From the NCBI GenBank assembly GCA_003719395.1, contig RHMC01000032.1, positions 1 through 55,296 of the forward strand: a stretch of DNA of 55,296 nt. The letters are read 5' to 3'. Position numbers and translations under genes: made by a program. This document shows positions 8,309 to 17,311 of the stretch, piece by piece; position 1 is the first letter of the stretch; each line of letters opens with the position of its first letter. The notes under the pieces were generated by a model. That model was not told the DNA's origin. It ran no database searches and saw nothing but the letters and a program-made list of their open reading frames with translations. Source of the stretch: Streptomyces altiplanensis (lineage in GTDB: Bacteria; Actinomycetota; Actinomycetes; Streptomycetales; Streptomycetaceae).

Positions 8309-11034
8309 ATGAGCGAGCACCGTCGCAAACCGTCGCAGCCGCAGGACGGCGGACGCGCCGCGGCCCGGCGAGCCGCCCAGCAGCCATCAGGCCGCCGCGC
8401 GGCACCCACGCGGGACACCCATGCCAGTAGCACCGAGTCGCCCTCCGGTCCGTACGGAGACGAGCGGCCGCCGGGCGGCAGGGCCGAAGCCCGCCGTGCC
8501 GCCCAGCGCGGCGCGCCGGCGGCTCACGCCGGCGCGGCGCCGAGGCCGGCGGCCGTGGCGGCGCCGGGCGGGGGGCGCGGAGGACCGCCGGCCAAGAAGC
8601 GGTTCATCGACTACCCGCGCTCGGACAAGTACGGGTGGCGGCGGTTCGTACCGTCCTGGAAGCTGATCGGCGGCACCTGCCTCGGCTTCTTCGCTCTCCT
8701 GGTCGCGGGGACGGGGGCGGCCTTCGCCTGGGTCGATACGCCCGATCAGCAGAAGATGGCCCGGGCGCAGAGCAACGTCTTCTACTGGGAGGACGGGTCG
8801 CAGCTCGCCACGACCGACGGCGAACGCAACCGCCAGAACGTCCCCATCGAGAAGATCTCGAAGTCCATGCAGGACGCGGTGATCGCGGCTGAGAACGCCT
8901 CCTTCTACGACGACTGGGGCGTCGATCCCATGGGCATCGGCCGAGCCGTGTTCAACATGGCTACGGGCGGGGAGACCCAGGGCGGCTCGACCATCACCCA
9001 GCAGTACGTGAAGAACAACTACCTGGACCAGGAACAGACGCTGAAGCGCAAGTTCACCGAACTGATCATCTCGCTCAAGGTCGGTGTGCAGGAGGACAAG
9101 GACAAGACCCTCGAGGGCTACCTGAACACCGCGTACTACGGCCGTAGTGCGTACGGAATCCAGGCTGCGTCCCAGGCGTACTTCGGCAAGAACAGCGATG
9201 AGCTGAAGCCGGACGAGAGCGCGTTCCTCGCCCAGGTCCTCAAGGGACCGAACCTCTACAACCCCGACGGCGGCATCGGCACCAACGCCACCCAGGAGGC
9301 CAACACCGAGCGTGCCAAGGAGCGCTGGGAGTGGATCCTCGACCGTCAGGTGGAGGTGGGCCTGATGACGAAGGAGGAGCGGGCGAAGTACACGACGTTC
9401 CCCAAGCTCGAGGACTCCGCGGAGGCCACCGGCCTCACCGGCCAGAAGGGCTACCTGGTCGAGACCGCAAAGAAGTACGTGATGAAGCAGGCCGACCTCG
9501 GGGTCGAGGACCTGGCGCGCGGCGGCTATCGCATCTACACGACCTTCGACAAGGTGAAGGTCAAGGCGATGGAGAAGGCGGTCAACAAGACCCGCAAGGA
9601 ATTCCTGGACACCAAGGAGCGCCCGGAGAAGGACAGGTTTGTCCAGTTCGGCTCCGCCTCGGTGGACGTGAAGACCGGCGCGATCGTCGCGCTCTACGGC
9701 GGCGAGGGCTGGGACAAGAAGCACTTCACCAACAACGCCGACACCTCCGGCGTCCCCGTCGGCTCGACGTGGAAGCCCTATGTTCTCGCTGCGGCGATGG
9801 AGCACGGCACCCAGAACACCAACGGCGAAGGCCTCTCGCCGGACAGCAAGTACAACGGCAACGACCGCCTCGTCATCAAGAACCGCGACGGCGATCCCCT
9901 GATGAACAACAACGGGCAGCCGTTCAGGCAGAAGAACGAGAGCCCCACGCCGTACGGCTACGTCACGCTCACCGAGGCGATGGAGAAGTCCATCAACACG
10001 CCCTTCGCCCAGCTCGGCCTCGACGTCGGCCTGGACCATGTGCGCAAGGTCGCAGAGGACACCGGCATCCTCAGGGACTCCATGGATCCCAACAACAACG
10101 CCTCGTTCTCCCTGGGTACGTCCACCCCGAGCGCCATCCGCATGGCGGACTCGTACGCGACCTTCGCTGCCTCCGGCAAGCACCATGAGCCCTACTCCGT
10201 CGTGAAGGTCGTCCGCAACGGCCAGGAACTGCCCGATTTCGAGGCGCCCAAGAGCCAGCAGAACCTGGACAGTAACGTCGCGGACAACGTCACCAAGGTC
10301 CTCGAGAACGTCATCGAGAACGGCACCGGAACCAAGGCCAAGGAGCTGGGCCGCCCGGCCGCGGGCAAGACCGGCACCACCGACAAGAACAAGTCGGCCT
10401 GGTTCGTCGGCTACACCCCGCAGCTGTCGACCGCGGTCACCCTGTTCCGTACGGACCCCGAGTCCCGCAAGCTGCTCTCCATGAACGGCACCGGCGGTGT
10501 GCCGTCCATCCACGGTGGTGACATCCCCACCGAGGTGTGGACCAACTACATGCGAGACGCGCTCAAGGGCGTGGATGTAGAGGACTTCCCCGAGGCCGGC
10601 CCGATCGGTGAGAAGGCCGACTCGGTCGGTGCGCCGAGCCCGACGCCGACGCCCACGCCGTCCAAGACGCCGTCCGAGACACCGTCCAAGACGCCCTCCG
10701 CGACCCCCTCGGAAACGGAAACGGTCAAGCCGTCCGAGTCCGCCACTCCCTCCAGTGACGAGACCTGCTCACCGTTCGACTGGGCCTGTGACGACGGTGC
10801 CAACAACGGCGGCGAAAACAACGGCGGCAGCGACAACGGCGGCACGGACGCAGGCGGTACCGATACAGGCGGTACGGACGTGGCGGCACCGACACGGGTG
10901 GTACGGACGCAGGCGGCACCGACACAGGCGGAACCACCGACGGCTCGACCACCGGCGGCAGCACCGACGGCAACAACGGCAACGGCAACAACAGCAACAG
11001 CAACGGTGGCCTGTTCGGAGGAGGCGACGGCTGA
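8309..11034 (+). CDS. class A penicillin-binding protein (bifunctional transglycosylase/transpeptidase), frameshift in the C-terminal tail
   Basis: The enzyme polymerises and crosslinks peptidoglycan outside the membrane. A basic disordered cytoplasmic region (1-115) is followed by one membrane helix (about 118-141). The GT51 domain has AAENASFYDDWGVD with the catalytic Glu and GGSTITQQYVKN. The transpeptidase domain has Ser486-Thr-Trp-Lys489, Ser561-Ile-Asn563 and the KTGTT box at Lys687. The tail is low complexity: Thr/Pro/Ser repeats, then Asn/Gly and GGTDTGG repeats. One base is missing near 10880; restoring it gives a tail ending GLFGGGDG at the TGA 11032 and a total of about 908 residues. 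Without it the frame runs on senselessly through the next two genes. ATG 8309 follows GAGGAG. A GT87 gene follows on the same strand. Confidence 0.9.
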
Positions 11035-11132
11035 CGCCACGCGCCACTCCCACCACCCCTCGACGAGGGCCGTCGCACCCGGTGCGGCGGGCCCTCGCCG
11101 CATGCACAGCCCCGTACGGCAGGATGACCCCC

Positions 11133-12611
11133 ATGACGAGCGTGCACGAGGACCGGCCCGTAGTACGGCCCACGCAGCAGGACGAAGTCGCCGCGGCGGG
11201 CAGCGAGCTGATCGGCGGGCCCGTCGGCCGGTGGGCCGGGCTCGGCGCCGGCCGCCTCACGCCGGTCCGCGTCATCGCCCTGGTCGCGATCGGCATGTTC
11301 GCGCTCGGCATGGTGCAGAAGATCCCCTGCTACGAGTGGGCATGGTTCCGCGGCACCAGCTCGCAGTACACGCACGCCTGCTACTCCGACATCCCCCACC
11401 TGTATCTGGGGCGGGGCTTCGCCGACGGCCTCGTACCGTACTTCGACCGCTTGCCCGGCGACATGCAGTTCCTCGAGTACCCCGTCCTGACGGGACTCTT
11501 CATGCAGGTCGCGGCCTGGCTGACCATGCCCTTCGACGGCTCCGTGCAGGAACGCGAACAGGCCTACTGGATGGTCAACGCGGGCATGCTGATGATCTGC
11601 GCCGCGGTCATCGCCGTCTGCGTCGCCCGTACGCACCGACGACGCCCCTGGGACGCGCTGCTCGTCGCTCTCGCTCCGGCCCTCGCCCTCACCGCCACCA
11701 TCAACTGGGACCTGCTCGCCGTCGCCCTCACCGCCGCCGCGATGCTCATGTGGTCCCGGGGACGTTCACTGGCCTTCGGCATCCTCATCGGGCTCGCCAC
11801 CGCCGCGAAGCTCTATCCCGTACTCCTCCTCGGACCGCTCCTCGTACTGTGCTGGAGGGCGGGCAAGTACCGCGCGTACGGGGCCGCGCTGCTCGGCGCG
11901 GCAGGGGCCTGGCTCCTGGTGAACCTGCCCGTCATGCTCTTCGCCCCCGAAGGGTGGAAGAAGTTCTACACCTTCAGCCAGGAACGGTCCGTCGACTTCG
12001 GGTCCTTCTGGCTGATCATCACGCAGCGCACCGGAAAGCCGCTCGACGTCGAAGCCGTCAACACGTACGCGACACTGCTGATGATCCTGCTGTGCGCGGG
12101 CATCGCGGCCCTGACCCTGACGGCACCCCGCCGGCCGCGCTTCGCCCAGCTGGCCTTCCTGGTCGTCGCCGCGTTCATCCTCACCAACAAGGTCTACTCG
12201 CCGCAGTACGTCCTGTGGCTCATCCCCCTCGCCGCCCTGGCCCGGCCGCGCTGGCGCGACTTCCTGATCTGGCAGGCCGGCGAGGTCATGTACTACCTCG
12301 GGATCTGGATGTACCTCGCGTACACCACCAGTGGCGACAAGCAGCGCGGGCTGCCCCCCGAGGGCTACCAGCTCGCCATCGCGCTGCACCTGCTGGCCAC
12401 GCTCTACCTGTGCGCCGTCGTCGTCCGCGACATCCTCATGCCGGACCGGGACCCCGTGCGGCGCCACCGAACGGACGACCCCTCGGGCGGTGTCCTCGAC
12501 GGGGCCCAGGACGCGTTCGTCCTGGGCCGGGCGGCGCACCCGCCGCGGCATGCCGCGCACCACTCCGAGGGGCCCCGGGTGGAATGGGGCACCACCGCGT
12601 CCGGCGGCTGA
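11133..12611 (+). CDS. GT87-type membrane glycosyltransferase
   Basis: This 492-residue polytopic protein has about ten membrane helices and the features of the GT87 family of polyprenol-phosphate-sugar-dependent mannosyltransferases. These include an N-terminal helix followed by a large external loop with YFDRLPGDMQFLEYPVLTG, then ATINWDLLAVALTAAA, GLATAAKLYPVLLLGPLLV and TNKVYSPQYVLWLIPL. The ATG at 11133 (MTSVHEDRPV) has AGGA at good spacing, while the ATG at 11124 has none. It sits 98 bases after the penicillin-binding protein in the same direction, so the pair probably serves envelope synthesis. Acceptor and sugar are not visible from sequence. The last 50 residues are hydrophilic. Confidence 0.85.
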   Translation: MTSVHEDRPVVRPTQQDEVAAAGSELIGGPVGRWAGLGAGRLTPVRVIALVAIGMFALGMVQKIPCYEWAWFRGTSSQYTHACYSDIPHLYLGRGFADGLVPYFDRLPGDMQFLEYPVLTGLFMQVAAWLTMPFDGSVQEREQAYWMVNAGMLMICAAVIAVCVARTHRRRPWDALLVALAPALALTATINWDLLAVALTAAAMLMWSRGRSLAFGILIGLATAAKLYPVLLLGPLLVLCWRAGKYRAYGAALLGAAGAWLLVNLPVMLFAPEGWKKFYTFSQERSVDFGSFWLIITQRTGKPLDVEAVNTYATLLMILLCAGIAALTLTAPRRPRFAQLAFLVVAAFILTNKVYSPQYVLWLIPLAALARPRWRDFLIWQAGEVMYYLGIWMYLAYTTSGDKQRGLPPEGYQLAIALHLLATLYLCAVVVRDILMPDRDPVRRHRTDDPSGGVLDGAQDAFVLGRAAHPPRHAAHHSEGPRVEWGTTASGG

Positions 12612-12623
12612 CGCCGCGGGCCG

Positions 12624-13655
12624 TCAGCGGTCGACGAGACGGTCGAACTGCGTGGTCGTGTGCCGCAGGTGGGCCACCAGCTCGTCGCCGACCTTCGGCT
12701 CCTGGGCGTCCGCGGGGACGAACAGGATCGACACCTGCATGTGCGGCGGCTCGGCGAACCAGCGCTGCTTGCCCGCCCACACGAACGGCGCGAGATTGCG
12801 GTTCACCGTGGCGAGCCCGGCCCGCGCCACACCCTTCGCGCGCGGCATCACACCGTGCAGCGCCTTCGGCGCCTCCAGCCCGACACCGTGCGACGTACCA
12901 CCGGCCACCACCACCAGCCAGCCGTCCGAGGCCACCTTCTGCTGGCGGTAACCGAACCGGTCGCCCTTGGACACCCGGGTCACATCCAGCACCGCTCCCC
13001 GGTACTGCGTCGCCTCGTGGTCGCCCAGCCACAGCCGGGTACCGATGCGCGCGCGGAAACGGGTCTGCGGGAACTGCTGCTGCAGCCGCGCCAGTTCCTC
13101 GGCCTTCAAGTGGCTGACGAACATCGTGTGCAGCGGAAGCCGGGCCGCCCGCAGCCGGTCCATCCAGCCGATGACCTCCTCGACCGCGTCCGAACCGTCC
13201 ATGCGGTCCAGCGGGAGGTGCAGGGCGAAGCCCTCCAGGCGTACGTCCTCGATGGCCGCGTGGAGCTGCCCGAGCTCCTCCTCCTTCACCCCGTGACGCT
13301 TCATCGAGCTCATGCACTCGATGACGACACGGGCGCCGACCAGGGCGTGCACCCCGTCGACGGACGACACCGAGCGGATCACCCGGTCCGGCAGCGGAAC
13401 CGGTTCCTCGCCACGCCGGAACGGCGTCAGGACGAGCAGGTCACCACCGAACCAGTCCTTGATGCGGGCCGCTTCGTAGGTGGTGCCGACGGCGAGGATG
13501 TCCGAGCCGAAACGGGTCACCTCGTCCGCGAGCCGCTCATGGCCGAAGCCGTAACCGTTGCCCTTGCAGACCGGCACGATTCCCGGGAACTGATCGAGCA
13601 CGGACTTCTGGTGCGCCCGCCAGCGCGCGGTGTCGACATAGAGGGTGAGCGCCAT
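12624..13655 (-). CDS. alanine racemase-like PLP-dependent protein
   Basis: The 343-residue protein has the fold-type III PLP barrel: the N-terminal VCKGNGYGFG places the PLP lysine as in alanine racemases, with ARIGTRLWLGD and GDRFGYRQ in the C-terminal part. The usual PLP motif is VKANAYGHG, so this is a divergent member and the true biosynthetic racemase probably lies elsewhere. The ATG at 13655 (MALTLYVDTARW) was chosen because the longer reading is low-complexity Ser/Arg. The gene is 70 bases downstream of femX on the same strand, and this pairing suggests a role in cell-wall amino acid supply. Racemisation of a different amino acid or a non-catalytic role is possible. Confidence 0.85.
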   Translation of the reverse strand: MALTLYVDTARWRAHQKSVLDQFPGIVPVCKGNGYGFGHERLADEVTRFGSDILAVGTTYEAARIKDWFGGDLLVLTPFRRGEEPVPLPDRVIRSVSSVDGVHALVGARVVIECMSSMKRHGVKEEELGQLHAAIEDVRLEGFALHLPLDRMDGSDAVEEVIGWMDRLRAARLPLHTMFVSHLKAEELARLQQQFPQTRFRARIGTRLWLGDHEATQYRGAVLDVTRVSKGDRFGYRQQKVASDGWLVVVAGGTSHGVGLEAPKALHGVMPRAKGVARAGLATVNRNLAPFVWAGKQRWFAEPPHMQVSILFVPADAQEPKVGDELVAHLRHTTTQFDRLVDR

Positions 13656-13725
13656 GGCCGGTCCGGAACCTTTCTCGGGGCTGCGGTGTATCAGAGGTGT
13701 GAAGGGGTGCGGAGACGAGCGGGGA

Positions 13726-14844
13726 TCAGCGGCGCGACATGTAGATGTCGAGCGCCTTGTGCAGGAGCTTGTTGAGCGGGAAGTCCCACTCACCGAGGTA
13801 CTCGGCGGCCTGCCCGCCCGTACCCACCTTGAACTGGATCAGGCCGAACAGGTGATCCGTCTCGTCCAGCGAGTCACTGATGCCCCGCAGGTCGTAGACC
13901 GTCGCGCCCATGGCGTACGCGTCGCGCAGCATCCGCCACTGCATCGCGTTCGAGGGCCGGACCTCACGCTTGTGGTTCGCCGACGCACCGTAGGAGTACC
14001 AGACGTGACCACCGACGATGAGCATCGTCGCGGCCGCCACGTTCTCGCCCTCGTGGCGCGCGAAGTACAGCCGCATCCGGTTGGGGTCCTCGGAGTTGAG
14101 GGCCGTCCACATGCGCTCGAAGTACGAGAGGGGACGCGGCCGGAAGCGGTCGCGCTCCGCGGTGATCTCGTACAGTCGCTGCCACTCGGCCAGGTCTTCG
14201 TAGCCGCCCTGGACGACCTCGACACCCGACTTCTCGGCCTTCTTGATGTTGCGCCGCCACAGCTGGTTGAAGCCCTTGTGGACGTCCTCCAGCGAGCGGT
14301 TCGCCAGCGGCACCTGGAAGACATAACGGGGCTGTACGTCACCGAAGCCGGCGCCCCCGTCCTCGCCCTGCTGCCAGCCCATCTTCCGCAGCCGGTCCGC
14401 GACTTCGAAGGCGCGCGGCTCGATGTGCGTCGCCTCGATGTCGCGCAGGCGCTTCACGTCCGGGTCCTGAATGCCCGACTTGATCGCCGTCGCGTCCCAG
14501 CGGCGGATCACGACGGGCGGTCCCATCTTCACGGAGAACGCGCCCTGCTGCTTCAGGTGCGTCAGCATCGGCCGCATCCAGTCGTCCAGGTTCGGCGCGA
14601 ACCAGTTGATGACCGGGCCCTCGGGCAGGTAGGCGAGGTAACGCTTGATCTTCGGCAGCTGGCGGTAGAGCACCAGGCCCGCGCCCACCAGCTGGTCGCT
14701 TCCGTCGAACCAGCCCAGGCTCTCCGCGCGCCACTCCGCCTTGACATCGGCCCATGCCGGGACCTGCATGTGGCTCGCCGCGGGCAGGCTCTGGATGTAC
14801 GCCAGATGCTGCTCTCGACTGATGGTCCTCAGGGTCAGGGTCAT
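13726..14844 (-). CDS. femX: FemX-type aminoacyltransferase (peptidoglycan interpeptide bridge, FemABX family)
   Basis: In Streptomyces, FemX adds the first glycine of the interpeptide bridge to a lipid-linked peptidoglycan precursor using glycyl-tRNA. The 372-residue protein has two GNAT-like folds: HMQVPAWADVKAEW and LAYLPEGPVINW in the first, and LWRRNIKKAEKSGVEV and MQWRMLRDAYAMGATVYDLRG in the second. ATG 14844 has GAGGAG upstream. It sits between an upstream small membrane protein gene and the downstream racemase-like gene, all on the minus strand. Its length is about normal for the family. Confidence 0.92.
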   Translation of the reverse strand: MTLTLRTISREQHLAYIQSLPAASHMQVPAWADVKAEWRAESLGWFDGSDQLVGAGLVLYRQLPKIKRYLAYLPEGPVINWFAPNLDDWMRPMLTHLKQQGAFSVKMGPPVVIRRWDATAIKSGIQDPDVKRLRDIEATHIEPRAFEVADRLRKMGWQQGEDGGAGFGDVQPRYVFQVPLANRSLEDVHKGFNQLWRRNIKKAEKSGVEVVQGGYEDLAEWQRLYEITAERDRFRPRPLSYFERMWTALNSEDPNRMRLYFARHEGENVAAATMLIVGGHVWYSYGASANHKREVRPSNAMQWRMLRDAYAMGATVYDLRGISDSLDETDHLFGLIQFKVGTGGQAAEYLGEWDFPLNKLLHKALDIYMSRR

Positions 14845-14955
14845 GCGGGGCGCTCCTCGGCAGGTCTGTCCCCATGGGATCAGGGGCTCCGGCTCTCGCG
14901 CCGAAGCCTACTGCGCCATGGGAGCGCCCCGACTGGCCCTCCGGCCGAGCCGGTC

Positions 14956-15270
14956 CTATCCCAGCACTCCGCCGAACAGTCCGCCGTGCGCCATACCGAG
15001 GTAGAAGCCGATCGCGGACGCTCCCAGACCGAGGATCAGCAGGGTCCGCTCGCGTGTCGTGGCCGAGATGAACTGGCCGTACGCACCCGTGAGGATCCCC
15101 ACCAGCCCCGCCCACGAACTGAGCAGGTGCAGGCCGTGGAACATCGCCGAGACAAAGGCGACCAGGCCCAGCACCAGTGTCACCGCGAGCAGCGTGTCCT
15201 GGAGCGGATGGGCCTTGCCGTCCGTCTCGAAGAGGGAGGAAGAGGAGCGTCGTCGCATTGCATGTGCCAT
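14956..15270 (-). CDS. small integral membrane protein
   Basis: This 104-residue protein has a short basic N-terminus (MAHAMRRRSSSS) and three hydrophobic segments (LLAVTLVLGLVAFVSAMF, LVGILTGAYGQF, LLILGLGASAIGFYLGM). ATG 15270 follows a perfect AGGAGG six bases upstream. It is conserved at this position in Streptomyces, between femX and the divergent rpsF operon, but has no known function. An alternative start is the ATG at 15258. Confidence 0.8.
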   Translation of the reverse strand: MAHAMRRRSSSSLFETDGKAHPLQDTLLAVTLVLGLVAFVSAMFHGLHLLSSWAGLVGILTGAYGQFISATTRERTLLILGLGASAIGFYLGMAHGGLFGGVLG

Positions 15271-15352
15271 AAGGCACCTCCTGCTCGAAGGCGGCGAACC
15301 GTGATGCCGCACACACCCGATGTGTACAGATTGTGGCCCTTCCCGGCCGGAT

Positions 15353-15382
15353 TTCAACCGGAAGGCGGTGAGCAGGTAGTCT
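15353..15382 (+). promoter_or_regulatory. candidate promoter of the rpsF-ssb-rpsR-rplI operon
   Basis: TTCAAC (15353-15358) and TAGTCT (15377-15382) are separated by 18 bases and point toward rpsF. The same GTAGTCTGT string occurs before the small ORF at 8146. Start of transcription would leave a leader of about 150 bases before rpsF. Confidence 0.4.
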
Positions 15383-15490
15383 GTACGGTCTGCACCGGTG
15401 TTTGCCCACCCCAGAAAGCAAGCCTCTTCCCTCGAAGAAGCCGGCTTGTCAGTGGCGGCCGATACCGTTGCGTACGCATCACGACCCTCC

Positions 15491-15511
15491 TGCCACGGAA
15501 CGACCGTGGCC
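15491..15511 (+). promoter_or_regulatory. hairpin in the rpsF leader
   Basis: GCCACGG-AACGA-CCGTGGC forms a 7-bp stem about 27 bases before the rpsF start and just before its AAAGGAGG ribosome binding site. Many bacteria have an S6:S18-binding leader motif in this place, built on a hairpin with a conserved CCG. Whether this hairpin is that element cannot be settled by eye. Confidence 0.4.
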
Positions 15512-15538
15512 GCTGAGTCCAAAGGAGGTGGGTTCCAC

Positions 15539-15829
15539 ATGCGTCACTACGAAGTGATGGTCATCCTCGACCCCGATCTCGAGGAGCGCGCTGTCTCCCC
15601 GCTGATCGAGAACTTCCTCTCCGTCGTCCGTGAGGGCAACGGAAAGGTCGAGAAGGTCGACACCTGGGGCCGTCGTCGTCTGTCCTACGAGATCAAGAAG
15701 AAGCCCGAGGGCATCTACTCGGTCATCGACCTCCAGGCCGAGCCTGCGGTCGTCAAGGAGCTCGACCGACAGATGAACCTGAACGAGTCGGTCCTCCGGA
15801 CCAAGGTCCTCCGTCCCGAAACCCACTGA
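15539..15829 (+). CDS. rpsF: 30S ribosomal protein bS6
   Basis: This 96-residue protein starts [16 protein letters not shown] and contains [18 protein letters not shown], both hallmarks of bS6, which binds bS18 in the platform of the 30S subunit. The start ATG at 15539 follows the near-perfect Shine-Dalgarno AAAGGAGGTG. It is the first gene of the rpsF-ssb-rpsR-rplI operon, all on the plus strand with gaps of 19-75 bases. Confidence 0.98.
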
Positions 15830-15904
15830 GCTCAGTAGCTCAGCGGTAATCGGGTCCGAGTAGCAACAAGCAGCCAGCAGCAATCCCCGCCGAGAGGTTC
15901 ACCC

Positions 15905-16486
15905 ATGGCAGGCGAGACCGTCATCACGGTCGTCGGCAATCTCGTCGACGACCCCGAGCTGCGCTTCACCCCGTCCGGTGCGGCGGTCGCGAAGTTCCGT
16001 GTCGCGTCCACTCCCCGCATCTTCGACAAGCAGACCAATGAGTGGAAGGACGGCGAAGGCCTGTTCCTCACCTGCTCGGTCTGGCGTCAGGCGGCGGAGA
16101 ACGTCGCGGAGTCGCTTACGCGAGGCATGCGCGTCGTCGTTCAGGGCCGGCTCAAGCAGCGGTCCTACGAAGACCGCGAGGGCGTCAAGCGCACGGTCTA
16201 CGAGCTGGACGTCGAGGAAGTCGGCCCCAGCCTCAAGAACGCCACGGCCAAGGTCACCAAGACCACAGGCCGAGGCGGACAGGGCGGGTACGGCGGCGGC
16301 CAGCAGCAGGGCGGCGGCAACTGGGGCGGAGCCCCCGGCGGCCAGCAGGGCGGCGGCGCTCCCGCCGACGACCCCTGGGCCAGCAGTGCACCGGCCGGCG
16401 GCGGTCAGCAGCAGGGCGGCGGCAACTGGGGCGGAAGCTCCGGCGGTTCCGCCGGCGGCGGCTACTCGGACGAGCCCCCCTTCTAG
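15905..16486 (+). CDS. ssb: single-stranded DNA-binding protein
   Basis: This 193-residue protein has an N-terminal OB fold ([38 protein letters not shown]). A long flexible Gly/Gln/Asn linker follows, and the acidic tip DEPPF at the end recruits replication and repair proteins. The linker contains two copies of [10 protein letters not shown] encoded by exactly identical 30-base repeats (16301-16330 and 16406-16435). GAGAGG precedes ATG 15905. Its place between rpsF and rpsR is the standard one. Confidence 0.97.
   Translation: MAGETVITVVGNLVDDPELRFTPSGAAVAKFRVASTPRIFDKQTNEWKDGEGLFLTCSVWRQAAENVAESLTRGMRVVVQGRLKQRSYEDREGVKRTVYELDVEEVGPSLKNATAKVTKTTGRGGQGGYGGGQQQGGGNWGGAPGGQQGGGAPADDPWASSAPAGGGQQQGGGNWGGSSGGSAGGGYSDEPPF
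16301..16435 (+). repeat. two identical 30-base direct repeats in the ssb linker
   Basis: CAGCAGCAGGGCGGCGGCAA plus the following ten bases occurs at 16301-16330 and again unchanged at 16406-16435, in the same frame. Identity at synonymous positions points to a recent duplication. Copy number may vary between strains without breaking the frame, because the 105-base spacing is a multiple of three. Confidence 0.85.
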
Positions 16487-16529
16487 GGCGGGCCCGTACC
16501 CCACTTCTTGATCACACAGGAGAAACACC

Positions 16530-16766
16530 ATGGCGAAGCCGCCTGTGCGCAAGCCTAAGAAGAAGGTCTGCGCGTTCTGCAAGGACAAGGTCACGTACGT
16601 GGACTACAAGGACACGAACATGCTGCGGAAGTTCATTTCCGACCGCGGCAAGATCCGTGCCCGCCGCGTGACCGGCAACTGCACGCAGCACCAGCGTGAC
16701 GTCGCCACGGCAGTCAAGAACAGCCGTGAGATGGCGCTGCTGCCCTACACGTCCACCGCGCGATAA
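16530..16766 (+). CDS. rpsR: 30S ribosomal protein bS18, zinc-ribbon (C+) form
   Basis: This 78-residue protein contains [11 protein letters not shown] and NCTQHQRD, giving a CxxC pair and further potential zinc ligands, so it is the zinc-containing C+ paralogue. Streptomyces also keep zinc-free paralogues elsewhere that are induced by zinc starvation. [19 protein letters not shown] is the conserved rRNA-binding core. AGGAG precedes ATG 16530. It lies 43 bases after ssb and 18 before rplI, in the constitutive ribosomal operon. Confidence 0.97.
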   Translation: MAKPPVRKPKKKVCAFCKDKVTYVDYKDTNMLRKFISDRGKIRARRVTGNCTQHQRDVATAVKNSREMALLPYTSTAR

Positions 16767-16784
16767 GGGAAGGGTGACCGAAAA

Positions 16785-17231
16785 ATGAAGATCATCCTCA
16801 CCCACGAGGTCACTGGCCTCGGCACTGCCGGCGACGTCGTTGACGTCAAGGACGGCTACGCTCGCAACTACCTGGTCCCGCGTGGTTTCGCAATCCGCTG
16901 GACCAAGGGTGGCGAGAAGGACGTGGCGCAGATCCGCCGCGCCCGCAAGATTCACGAGATCGCGACCATCGAGCAGGCCAACGAGGTCAAGGCCAAGCTC
17001 GAAGGCGTGAAGGTGCGCATGGCCGTTCGCTCCGGCGACGCCGGCCGCCTCTTCGGGTCCGTCACCCCGGCCGACGTCGCTTCGGCGATCAAGGACGCCG
17101 GTGGCCCCGAGGTCGACAAGCGCCGCGTTGAGCTGGGCTCCCCGATCAAGACCCTTGGTTCGCACCAGGTCTCCGTGCGTCTGCACGCCGAGGTCGCCGC
17201 GAAGCTGGACGTCGAGGTCGTCGCCGCCTAA
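16785..17231 (+). CDS. rplI: 50S ribosomal protein bL9
   Basis: This 148-residue protein has the N-terminal rRNA-binding domain ([34 protein letters not shown]). A long connecting helix and the C-terminal domain follow, with [14 protein letters not shown]. It is the last gene of the operon and is followed by a strong hairpin. No anomaly is seen. Confidence 0.98.
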   Translation: MKIILTHEVTGLGTAGDVVDVKDGYARNYLVPRGFAIRWTKGGEKDVAQIRRARKIHEIATIEQANEVKAKLEGVKVRMAVRSGDAGRLFGSVTPADVASAIKDAGGPEVDKRRVELGSPIKTLGSHQVSVRLHAEVAAKLDVEVVAA

Positions 17232-17256
17232 GCGCTGCGCATCGCAGAGCAGTCAG

Positions 17257-17286
17257 AAGGGCCGCACCCCGTGGGGTGCGGCCCTT
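17257..17286 (+). terminator. terminator of the rpsF-rplI operon
   Basis: AAGGGCCGCACCCC and GGGGTGCGGCCCTT are perfect reverse complements separated by GT, 26 bases after the rplI stop. With a realistic loop the stem is about 12-13 bp, very stable and ending in TT. It lies between convergent genes and could act for both. Confidence 0.9.
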
Positions 17287-17290
17287 CGCC

Positions 17291-17304
17291 GTTCTACGTG
17301 AAAC
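17291..17304. other. degenerate parS-like site
   Basis: GTTCTACGTGAAAC differs from the parS consensus GTTTCACGTGAAAC at two adjacent positions (TC to CT). It lies in the gap between the operon terminator and the MATE gene. ParB binding is uncertain. Confidence 0.4.
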
Positions 17305-17311
17305 GCAGCTC

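Noticed and set aside
8309..13117. A single 1602-codon open frame from the PBP start to the racemase-like gene
   Set aside because: After about 10880 it leaves the PBP frame and runs out of frame through the GT87 gene and antisense to the racemase-like gene. It is a product of one missing base plus high GC.
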